From Clostridiales bacterium (GTDB lineage: Bacteria > Bacillota > Clostridia > Christensenellales > CAG-138): a stretch of DNA of 64,000 bases. The DNA lies in assembly GCA_012517905.1 (NCBI GenBank), contig JAAYUE010000033.1:1-64000 (forward strand), in the 5' to 3' direction. Position numbers and translations under genes: made by a program. Positions 57,418 through 64,000 of this stretch are shown here, one piece after another. Below the pieces are notes generated by a model, which searched no databases, was not told the origin of the DNA, and was given only the letters and a program-made list of their open reading frames with translations. Positions within the stretch are counted from its first letter, which is position 1. Each line of letters starts with the position of its first letter.

Positions 57418-58917
57418 TTGTCGGAACCCATATTGAAAATGACAGGGATTCAGAAGTTCTTCCCTGGCGTGCATGCGCTCGACGGTGTGGATCTGGAGCT
57501 GTACGCGGGCGAGGTGCTCGCGCTCGTCGGCGAAAACGGCGCGGGAAAATCCACGCTGATGAAGATTCTGACGGGCATCTACGCCAAGGACGGCGGAACG
57601 ATCGAACTCTTTGGCAAGGAAGTGGAAATCCACTCGCCGGCCGAAGCGCAATCCCTCGGCATCAGCATCATCCATCAGGAGCTGAACCTGCTTAAGGACC
57701 TCACGGTCGCCGAAAATATCTTCATCGGGCGCGAGTCCATGCACGGCGTCTTTTTGAATAAGAAGGAACAGAACAAAAAAGCGCAGGCGCTGCTCGACTC
57801 GCTCAACCTCAGGCTGGACGCGACCACGCCGATCAAGCGCCTCACCGTCGCCAAGCAGCAGATGGTGGAGATCGCCAAGGCGCTCTCGTTTCCAAGCACG
57901 CGCATCATGATCATGGACGAACCCTCCGCCCCGCTGACGGACGCGGAGATTCAGGAACTGTTTACGTTCATCCGCCAGCTCAAGGAAAAGGGCGTCGGCA
58001 TCGTATACATTTCGCACCGCATGGACGAGCTCAAACAGATTTCGGACCGCATCACCGTCATGCGCGACGGGCATACCGTCGGCACCGTAGGCACGGAGGA
58101 GGCGACGCTGGACCAGATCATCAAGATGATGGTCGGGCGCGTCATCTACGAAACCCCCAAGTCGAAATCCAACGTTTCGGACGACAGCGAAATCGTGCTC
58201 GAGGTGAAAAACCTCCGTTCGGACGACGTCAAGAACGTCTCCTTCAATCTGCGCAGAGGCGAAATCCTCGGCTTTGCGGGCCTCATGGGCGCGGGCAGAA
58301 CCGAGACCGTGCGCCTGCTCTTCGGGGCGGATAAGCGCGACGGCGGCGAAATCCTCATCAAAGGCAAGCCCGTGCGCATCAATTCGCCCGTGGACGCGGT
58401 CAAGGCCGGCATCGGCTACCTCTCCGAGGACCGCAAGCAGTTCGGCCTCTGCCTCGGCCTCTCGGTTTGCGACAACACGGTGCTGCCCACGCTGGAAACC
58501 TTCAGCAAAGGCCCGTTTGTCAACGACCGCGCCGCCGTGCGCGCAACGGCGGACTATGTGGACAAAATCGGCGTCAAGACGCCCTCCGTCTCCACGTTGA
58601 TCAAGTCCCTCTCCGGCGGCAATCAGCAGAAAGTCGTCATTTCCAAATGGCTGCTGCGCAACTGCGACATCCTGATCTTCGACGAACCGACCCGCGGCAT
58701 CGACGTCGGCGCGAAGAGCGAAATCTACAAGCTGATGAACCAACTGGTAACGCAGGGCAAGTCGATCATCATGATTTCCTCGGAACTTCCGGAGCTGCTG
58801 CGCATGAGCGACCGCATCGCGGTCATGAGCGAAGGGCGCCTCGTCGGCGAGCTCATGATTGAGAACGCGAATCAGGAAAACATCATGTCATACGCAACCA
58901 TGCGGGAAATGGAGTAA
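57418..58917 (+). CDS. Sugar ABC importer ATPase, RbsA/XylG type
   Basis: A 499-residue double-ATPase protein. NBD1 has GENGAGKST, IIHQELNLLKDLTVAENIF (the sugar-importer Q-loop) and MIMDEPSAPL. NBD2 has a degenerate Walker A (GLMGAGRTET), LSGGNQQKVVISKWL and LIFDEPTRGIDVG. Its N-terminal signature region VAKQQMVEIAKAL is altered as in RbsA. Translation starts at TTG 57418 with GAGGTGAT 8 nt upstream. It probably imports the sugar handled by the fucI operon, given the shared operator. Confidence 0.9.
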   Translation: MSEPILKMTGIQKFFPGVHALDGVDLELYAGEVLALVGENGAGKSTLMKILTGIYAKDGGTIELFGKEVEIHSPAEAQSLGISIIHQELNLLKDLTVAENIFIGRESMHGVFLNKKEQNKKAQALLDSLNLRLDATTPIKRLTVAKQQMVEIAKALSFPSTRIMIMDEPSAPLTDAEIQELFTFIRQLKEKGVGIVYISHRMDELKQISDRITVMRDGHTVGTVGTEEATLDQIIKMMVGRVIYETPKSKSNVSDDSEIVLEVKNLRSDDVKNVSFNLRRGEILGFAGLMGAGRTETVRLLFGADKRDGGEILIKGKPVRINSPVDAVKAGIGYLSEDRKQFGLCLGLSVCDNTVLPTLETFSKGPFVNDRAAVRATADYVDKIGVKTPSVSTLIKSLSGGNQQKVVISKWLLRNCDILIFDEPTRGIDVGAKSEIYKLMNQLVTQGKSIIMISSELPELLRMSDRIAVMSEGRLVGELMIENANQENIMSYATMREME

Positions 58918-58922
58918 TAGCA

Positions 58923-59930
58923 ATGGAATCTATGGCGAAAAAGAAGTGGAACCTGCAGGCGCTGCTCGCGCCGCTCGCGCTGGTCATTCTTTACGTATTC
59001 TTTTCGATCTTCGGCAACAACTTCTTCTCCGTCGATATGTTCAAGAACATTCTGGAGTCGAGCTACTACATCGGCTTCATGGCCTTCGGCGTAACGTTCG
59101 TCATCATCACGGGCGGCATCGATCTTTCGATCGGCACAGTCATGATGTGTTCGGCGCTGCTCGGCGCGTTTGTGTTCAAACAACACCAGTGGCCGCTGGC
59201 GCTGGCGCTGCTGCTCACCGTCGCCGTCGGCGCAACGTTCGGCCTAGCCAACGGCCTGCTCGTCGCCAAGCTCCGGCTGCCGCCGTTCATCGCGACGCTC
59301 GGCACGATGATGATGTCCCAGGGCGTCGGCTCCATCATCACCAAGGTGCAGTCCCAGACCTGGCCGACCGCGACGGCGGACGTCGGCGCATGGTTTAAAA
59401 AGGTCTTCATCCGCAACACGTTCTATCTGGGGGATACGAAGATCTCCGGCTTCCCCGTCGGCGCGCTGTGGCTCATCGCGTTCTTCATCATCGCGGCGCT
59501 CCTGCTGCACAAGACCAAATTCGGGCGTTACAACTTCGCCGTCGGTTCCAACGAAGAGGCCGCGCGCCTCTCGGGCATCGACGTCAGCAAGTGGAAAGTG
59601 CTCATCTATACGGTCTGCGGCCTGTTCGCGGGGCTCGGCGGCATTTTCTACGCCGCGGCCTACACCACCATCACCCCGGGCACCGGCAACGGCCAGGAGC
59701 TCAACGCCATCGCGGGCGTCGTCATCGGTGGCACGTCCATGAGCGGCGGCTCGGGCACCATGGTCGGCACCCTCATCGGCGTATTCATCATGAGCGTGCT
59801 CAAAAACGGTCTCTCCGCCTGCGGATTGCAGGCGCCCTGGCAAACGTTCTTCACCGGCGCGGTGGTCATCGGCGCGGTGCTGCTCGACATCCAGCGCACC
59901 AAGGCCGCAAACCGCGTGAAGAAGAGCTGA
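58923..59930 (+). CDS. Sugar ABC importer permease, RbsC type
   Basis: A 335-residue BPD_transp_2 permease with eight to ten spans. ITGGIDLSIGTVM, KFGRYNFAVGSNEEAARLSGIDV and GVVIGGTSMSGGSGTMVGTLIG are diagnostic for the ribose/xylose branch. It lies 5 nt after the ATPase gene. A 295-nt spacer with tandem repeats separates it from the binding-protein gene. Confidence 0.92.
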   Translation: MESMAKKKWNLQALLAPLALVILYVFFSIFGNNFFSVDMFKNILESSYYIGFMAFGVTFVIITGGIDLSIGTVMMCSALLGAFVFKQHQWPLALALLLTVAVGATFGLANGLLVAKLRLPPFIATLGTMMMSQGVGSIITKVQSQTWPTATADVGAWFKKVFIRNTFYLGDTKISGFPVGALWLIAFFIIAALLLHKTKFGRYNFAVGSNEEAARLSGIDVSKWKVLIYTVCGLFAGLGGIFYAAAYTTITPGTGNGQELNAIAGVVIGGTSMSGGSGTMVGTLIGVFIMSVLKNGLSACGLQAPWQTFFTGAVVIGAVLLDIQRTKAANRVKKS

Positions 59931-59990
59931 GTATTTTTTGATCGACGGCTATGCCGCACACCCCGATTTTTCGGATTAGCGGCATCGCGC

Positions 59991-60206
59991 CGCACTGAAT
60001 CTCCCTGATGGAGCGGCTTTGCCACTGTATCTATCCACGAAAGCTGATGGCGCATCGCGTCGCGCTGAATCCCCCGATAGAACGGCCTCGCCGCTGTATC
60101 CATCCACGAAAGCTGACGGCATTTCTGCCGCGCTGAATCCCCCGATAGAGCGGCCCCGCCGCTGTATCCATCCACGAAAGCTGACGGCATTTCTGCCGCG
60201 CTGAAT
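59991..60206. repeat. Tandem 68-70-bp repeats between permease and binding-protein genes
   Basis: Units begin with CGCxCTGAAT at 59991, 60061, 60129 and 60197 (the last partial). Periods are 70, 68 and 68 bp. Copies 2 and 3 are nearly identical; copy 1 is diverged. Each unit has TATCCATCCACGAAAGCTGA and a small CGGCA-TTTC-TGCCG-type hairpin. Upstream (59931-59990) further stems (ATGCCGC/GCGGCAT, CCGA/TCGG) are present. The array ends at the ribosome site of the lipoprotein gene. A role in mRNA stability or differential expression is inferred. Confidence 0.85.
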
Positions 60207-60225
60207 AAAAAAAGGAGGAACATTC

Positions 60226-61368
60226 ATGAAGAAACTGGTCGTTATTCTACTGACGCTCGGCATGGTGCTCAGCATGTTCGCATGCGCGGCTCCCGCCACC
60301 ACCACCACCGAGGAACCCGCCGCCGCGGAAGCAACTCAGGCGCCCGCCGCGGAAGAACCCGCTGCGGAAGACACCGCGCCGATGTACATCCCCGTCATGG
60401 CGAAGGGCTTCCAGCACCAGTTCTGGCAAGCCGTTAAGACCGGCGCAGAAGCCGCCGCGAAAGACTACGGCGTAGAGATCTACTTTGACGGCCCGGCTTC
60501 CGAAACGGAAATCGACGCGCAGGTCAACATGGTCAAAAACGAACTGACAAAGAACCCGAAGGCGCTTGCGCTTGCCGCTCTCTCCACCGAGGCCGTCACC
60601 GAGATCCTCGAAGAGTGCGCCGAGAAGGGCATCCCGGTCATCGGCTTTGACTCCGGCGTGCCGGACGACAAGACCGGCGCCGTGAAAGCCACCGCCTCCA
60701 CGAACAACGAAAACGCCGCCGCTCTGGCCGCCGAGAAGTTCAACGAGAACGCCGAACTCGTCGCCAAGATGCAGGCCGCAACCCCCGAGAACCCGGTCGT
60801 CATCGGCTGCCTGAGCCAGGATGCGGTCTCCGCCTCCGTCACCGGCCGCACCACGGGCTTCGTCAACAAGATGAAGGAAATCGCCGAAACCTACCAGCCG
60901 GGCATGGTCTCCGTGGAAGGCCACACCAAGTGGGAAAGCAAGGTTGACAACGCGGCCATCATCATCAAGGTCGAAGTCGCCGCCACCACCGAAGCGACCT
61001 CCCTGCAGACCTCCGCGAATGCGCTGCTCGCAACGCCGGGCATCGCGGCCATCTTCTGCTCCAACGAAGGCGCAGTCGTCGGCTTCCTCGCGGCCACGTC
61101 CGATGGCGAAGACCTCGCCGACGGCGGCAAATATGCCGACCTCGTCGTCGCCGGTTTCGACGCCGGCAGCGCGCAGAAGAACGCCATTCGCAATGGCTGG
61201 TTCTACGGCTCGGTCACCCAGGACCCGTACCAGATCGGCTACAAGGCCGTCGAGCTGGCGTACAAAGCCGCGATGGGCGAACCCGTTGCGGATGTTGACA
61301 CCGGCGCGCAGTGGTACAACGCTGAGAACATCGACGATCCGGACATCGCTCTGCTCGTCTATGATTGA
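60226..61368 (+). CDS. Sugar-binding lipoprotein, RbsB type
   Basis: A 380-residue lipoprotein. The signal helix ends at a lipobox-like SMFAC (Cys20). A Thr/Ala/Glu/Pro-rich spacer (21-50) leads to a Peripla_BP_4 fold: YIPVMAKGFQHQFWQAVKTGAEAAAKDYG, PKALALAALSTEAV, GIPVIGFDSGVPDD, VAGFDAGSAQKNAIRNGWFYGSVTQDPYQIGY. These are the ribose/xylose-binding protein motifs. AAAGGAGGAAC gives a strong ribosome site. It is the last gene of the importer operon and, as for such proteins generally, is probably made in excess. Confidence 0.92.
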   Translation: MKKLVVILLTLGMVLSMFACAAPATTTTEEPAAAEATQAPAAEEPAAEDTAPMYIPVMAKGFQHQFWQAVKTGAEAAAKDYGVEIYFDGPASETEIDAQVNMVKNELTKNPKALALAALSTEAVTEILEECAEKGIPVIGFDSGVPDDKTGAVKATASTNNENAAALAAEKFNENAELVAKMQAATPENPVVIGCLSQDAVSASVTGRTTGFVNKMKEIAETYQPGMVSVEGHTKWESKVDNAAIIIKVEVAATTEATSLQTSANALLATPGIAAIFCSNEGAVVGFLAATSDGEDLADGGKYADLVVAGFDAGSAQKNAIRNGWFYGSVTQDPYQIGYKAVELAYKAAMGEPVADVDTGAQWYNAENIDDPDIALLVYD

Positions 61369-61405
61369 TGCTCCTGACTCCTTAACCCAATTCTGACCCA
61401 TGCGG

Positions 61406-61438
61406 AAACGGAGGGCGTACCCCCTCCGTTTTCCTTTT
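61406..61438 (+). terminator. Terminator of the sugar importer operon
   Basis: AAACGGAGGG (61406-61415), a 6-nt loop, CCCTCCGTTT (61422-61431), then TCCTTTT. Confidence 0.85.
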
Positions 61439-61628
61439 GTCCCATCGTTTTCGGCGGATCGAATCTTCCGAAACAGCCGCGGTTCGCCGGCAAAGCGCGC
61501 AGCCTCCTCAGATGAATTCCGCCCGCATCGCGGCTGCAGCCAGGCTCGACGCCGCGTCAACGCCCCGGCGCGGCGGGCCGCGTGAAAAATGGCGCGTTTC
61601 CCACGGTTTTTTTCGCCGATTTCCCGCT

Positions 61629-61664
61629 GAAACGTTTGCCAACCTTGAAAAATGGGTGTATCAT
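61629..61664 (+). promoter_or_regulatory. Upstream promoter with LacI-type operator-like site before pckA
   Basis: TTGCCA (61636-61641), a 17-nt spacer and TATCAT (61659-61664) form a plausible promoter. GAAACGTTTG (61629-61638) overlaps its -35 box and resembles the operators of the fucose-type locus. The region 61439-61854 contains no convincing gene; the 148-residue plus frame there has no SD or family match. Confidence 0.45.
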
Positions 61665-61854
61665 ATATTTGGTGAAGATTGCGCGCGACACGTCGCCGCG
61701 ACGGGAAAATTGCAGCAAATCGGCATATGCTTTGGGTATGGCTTCCATACAGCGGCCGATATAAAGCCGCAAATATACCGAAAAACCTGCTGTTTCGACT
61801 CCGTTTTTGCAGTTTTTCGCCCCATGCCCGTCAAATCCGCCGGCTGTGATAGGG

Positions 61855-61884
61855 TTGACTTGCCAAAGTTGATTCTTATATGAT
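61855..61884 (+). promoter_or_regulatory. Proximal pckA promoter
   Basis: TTGACT (61855-61860) with TATATG at 16 nt (61877-61882) or TATGAT at 18 nt (61879-61884), about 60 nt before the start codon. Confidence 0.6.
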
Positions 61885-61943
61885 ATTTGCGCATAGCAAT
61901 GTGATAAACGCAGTTTCAATTGAAGAAGAAAGGTGCCGAAACT

Positions 61944-63740
61944 ATGACAAACAACAAAAAGCTGCTCGCCTGGGTCAAAGAAGTCCAGGACATGTGCGAA
62001 CCCGACCAGGTTTACTGGTGCGACGGTTCTCAGGGAGAAAACGACCGCCTGCTCGCCGAAATGGTGGCCAGCGGCGCCGCCACGGCGCTGAATCCGGAAA
62101 AACGCCCCGGATGCGTTCTCTTCCGCAGCGATCCTTCGGACGTTGCGCGCGTTGAGAACAGAACGTTCATCGCGAGCGTAAAGGAAGAAGATGCGGGCCC
62201 GACCAACAACTGGATCGACCCCGCCGAGCTGAAGAAAACCATGGGCGCGCTTTATAAAGGCTGCATGCACGGCCGCACGATGTACGTCATCCCGTTCTCG
62301 ATGGGCCCCATCGGCTCGCCCATCTCCAAGATCGGCGTTGAAATCACGGACAGCGCGTATGTCGTAACCAACATGCGCATCATGACCCGCATGGGCTCCA
62401 AGGTTCTCGAAACGCTTGGCGACGGCGAGTTCGTCCCCTGCCTCCATTCCGTCGGCGCGCCGCTGGAAAAGGGCGAAACGGACGTCCCGTGGCCCTGCGC
62501 TCCGATCGAGCAGAAATACATCAGCCACTTCCCCGAAGAGCGCCTGATCTGGTCCTACGGCTCCGGCTACGGCGGAAACGCGCTGCTGGGCAAGAAGTGC
62601 TTCGCGCTGCGCATCGCCTCCGTGCAGGCGCGCGACGAGGGCTGGCTGGCCGAGCATATGCTCATCCTCCGCCTCACCGATCCCGAAGGCAACAAGACCT
62701 ACATCACCGGCGCGTTCCCGAGCGCCTGCGGCAAGACCAACCTGGCCATGTTGATTCCGACCATCCCGGGCTGGAAGGTCGAAACCATTGGCGACGACAT
62801 CGCCTGGATGAAGTACGGCAAGGACGGCCGCCTCTATGCCATCAACCCCGAGTACGGCTTCTTCGGCGTCGCGCCGGGCACCTCGGACAGCTCCAACTAC
62901 AACGCGATGCGCAGCATAGACAAGAACTCCATCTTCACCAACGTTGCGCTGACGGACGACGGAGACGTGTGGTGGGAAGGCATCGGCCACGACGCGCCCA
63001 AGCACCTCATCGACTGGAAGGGCAAGGACTGGTCGCCCGATACCGCCGAAGCGCCCGCCGCCCATCCCAACGCCCGCTTCACCGCGCCCGCCGGGCAGTG
63101 CCCGAGCATCGCGCCTGAATGGGAAGATCCCGCCGGCGTGCCGATTTCCGCCATCCTGATCGGCGGACGCCGCCCGCACACCATCCCGCTGGTGCACGAG
63201 AGCTTTGACTGGACGCACGGCATCTTCTCCGGCTCCATCATGGGTTCCGAGATCACCGCCGCCGCCATCTCCGCCAAGATCGGCCAGGTGCGCCGCGATC
63301 CGTTCGCCATGCTGCCGTTCATCGGCTACAACGTGTGCGACTATCTGCAGCACTGGCTCGACGTCGGCGCCAAGACCTCGCCGGACAAGCTGCCGAAGAT
63401 CTTCTACGTCAACTGGTTCCGCAAGAGCGACGAAGGCAAGTTCCTCTGGCCGGGCTTCGGCGAGAACAGCCGCGTCCTCAAGTGGATCGTCGAGCGCGTC
63501 AGCGGCAAAGTGGACGCGGTCAAGAGCGCCATCGGCTACCTGCCCAAGAAGGAAGACCTCTACCTCGACGGCCTCAACGTCTCCGACGCGGCCATGGACG
63601 AGCTCTTTCATCTCGAGAAGGCGGAGTGGCAGGCGGAAGTCGAGTCCATCAAGGCGCACTACGCCAACTATGGCCCGAAGATGCCCAAAGAGCTCGTCGA
63701 GCAGCTCAAGGCCCTCGAAGAGCGCGTCAACGCGATGTAA
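61944..63740 (+). CDS. pckA: Phosphoenolpyruvate carboxykinase, GTP type
   Basis: A 598-residue enzyme interconverting oxaloacetate and PEP with GTP/GDP. I start at ATG 61944 with AAAGGTG upstream; the track start at 61920 is a TTG without SD. The GTP-type family motifs are [21 protein letters not shown] (substrate site), [12 protein letters not shown] (P-loop with the hyper-reactive Cys), [15 protein letters not shown] and [20 protein letters not shown]. Length and motifs separate it from the ATP-type enzyme. In anaerobes it often runs in the PEP to oxaloacetate direction, feeding fumarate or conserving energy; direction is not readable here. It is monocistronic. Confidence 0.96.
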   Translation: MTNNKKLLAWVKEVQDMCEPDQVYWCDGSQGENDRLLAEMVASGAATALNPEKRPGCVLFRSDPSDVARVENRTFIASVKEEDAGPTNNWIDPAELKKTMGALYKGCMHGRTMYVIPFSMGPIGSPISKIGVEITDSAYVVTNMRIMTRMGSKVLETLGDGEFVPCLHSVGAPLEKGETDVPWPCAPIEQKYISHFPEERLIWSYGSGYGGNALLGKKCFALRIASVQARDEGWLAEHMLILRLTDPEGNKTYITGAFPSACGKTNLAMLIPTIPGWKVETIGDDIAWMKYGKDGRLYAINPEYGFFGVAPGTSDSSNYNAMRSIDKNSIFTNVALTDDGDVWWEGIGHDAPKHLIDWKGKDWSPDTAEAPAAHPNARFTAPAGQCPSIAPEWEDPAGVPISAILIGGRRPHTIPLVHESFDWTHGIFSGSIMGSEITAAAISAKIGQVRRDPFAMLPFIGYNVCDYLQHWLDVGAKTSPDKLPKIFYVNWFRKSDEGKFLWPGFGENSRVLKWIVERVSGKVDAVKSAIGYLPKKEDLYLDGLNVSDAAMDELFHLEKAEWQAEVESIKAHYANYGPKMPKELVEQLKALEERVNAM

Positions 63741-63761
63741 GTCACGCATACGCACCTGCTC

Positions 63762-63799
63762 AAAGAGCGCATGCCCAAACGGGCACGCGCTCTTTTTTT
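63762..63799 (+). terminator. Terminator of pckA
   Basis: AAAGAGCGC ... GCGCTCTTTTTTT with an inner TGCCC/GGGCA pairing, 21 nt after the stop. Confidence 0.9.
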
Positions 63800-63868
63800 G
63801 CATAAAAAGCCTGTTTCTGCAGGGTTTTGCTTGTATATGCAAATGAAAAAATAGTTGAAACAAAATAA

Positions 63869-63897
63869 TTGACAGCCGATTTTCTTTGTGATATATT
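63869..63897 (+). promoter_or_regulatory. Strong promoter for a gene beyond the window
   Basis: TTGACA (63869-63874), a 17-nt spacer and TATATT (63892-63897) preceded by TGA, an extended -10. No gene starts before the window ends. Confidence 0.8.
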
Positions 63898-63928
63898 CAT
63901 GCGGTATTCAAAATAATTGCTTTGACCG

Positions 63929-63979
63929 CACATGCATGCCGTTCATCCGTTATTTGATGATCGTGTGCATGTGTTTTTT
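63929..63979 (+). promoter_or_regulatory. Attenuator-like hairpin in the leader
   Basis: CACATGCA (63929-63936) pairs with TGCATGTG (63966-63973), immediately followed by TTTTTTG. It lies about 25-75 nt after the predicted start of transcription, so it could end transcription early, as an attenuator or as the end of a short RNA. Confidence 0.5.
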
Positions 63980-64000
63980 GATAAAACCGCCAAGGCGCGA

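Noticed and set aside
61625-61645. Catabolite-responsive element (cre) before pckA
   Set aside because: TGAAACGTTTG lacks one base of the TGWAARCG half-site, so it fits the LacI-type GAAACGTTTC operator of the neighbouring locus better than cre.
61437-61883. 148-residue plus-strand ORF before pckA
   Set aside because: No ribosome site, no family resemblance, and it contains two promoter candidates; treated as non-coding.
61557-63863. 768-residue minus-strand ORF across pckA
   Set aside because: Shadow of pckA; it also runs through the pckA terminator.

Overview
The window looks like the chromosome of a GC-rich, low-motility-type Clostridia (Bacillota) rather than a plasmid. The reasons are strong AGGAGG-type Shine-Dalgarno sites, several TTG starts, a SigI/RsgI pair, LytTR and SARP-type response regulators, a cysteine-free CymR-like Rrf2 protein next to cysK, a DUF1576 protein, a GTP-type PEP carboxykinase and a Tn4451-type large serine recombinase. 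I cannot name the genus; Christensenellales or a neighbouring GC-rich order would fit.

Layout. 1-2280: right end of an integrated mobile element (SPOR-domain lysin tail, TnpW-like protein, TnpX-like recombinase). 2281-2800: non-coding stretch with a diverged 108-bp tandem repeat. 2802-4998: LytTR response regulator, a SHIRT-repeat surface protein and a tiny membrane protein. 5197-8368: copper P-type ATPase and a DUF523 protein. 8507-12271: nrdAB (class I ribonucleotide reductase) behind a promoter with an NrdR box. 12358-15850 (minus): heterodimeric ABC exporter. 16033-23088: F-type ATP synthase operon with tandem promoters. It has no atpH; instead the C-terminal half of the delta subunit is fused to the N-terminus of alpha, which is the most unusual gene in the window. 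23095-30452: LytS-like kinase with a CHASE-like sensor plus a SARP-type regulator, followed by a BMP-family nucleoside-type ABC transporter whose upstream region holds two matched direct-repeat promoters. 30738-34966 (minus): GPH transporter and GH38 alpha-mannosidase. 35106-37522: tcdA, cymR-like regulator and cysK. 37662-42015: XdhC-like protein with swapped domains, Tex, and an APH-fold kinase. 42060-46572 (minus): duplicated DUF1576 membrane protein, then SigI, RsgI and a secreted three-repeat helical protein. 46826-61438: a large deoxysugar/pentose locus. The minus-strand genes are a LacI regulator, L-fucose isomerase, mutarotase, FGGY kinase, SDR, PHP hydrolase, sorbose-1-phosphate-reductase-like dehydrogenase and a second FGGY kinase; the plus-strand genes are a divergent RbsACB-type ABC importer. 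61855-63799: pckA. The window ends with a strong promoter and an attenuator-like hairpin for a gene beyond the edge.

How the parts work together. The fucose-type locus is self-contained for uptake, isomerisation and phosphorylation and is probably controlled by its LacI protein through GAAACG operators just downstream of the -10 boxes of the divergent promoters. It lacks a recognisable fuculose-1-phosphate aldolase but carries a SorE-like reductase and a sorbitol-6-phosphate-dehydrogenase-like SDR, so an oxidation/reduction route resembling L-sorbose catabolism is possible. The kinase/SARP pair next to the BMP transporter reads as a nutrient-sensing module. Most other genes are housekeeping. 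No tRNA, rRNA, IS element or CRISPR array was recognised.
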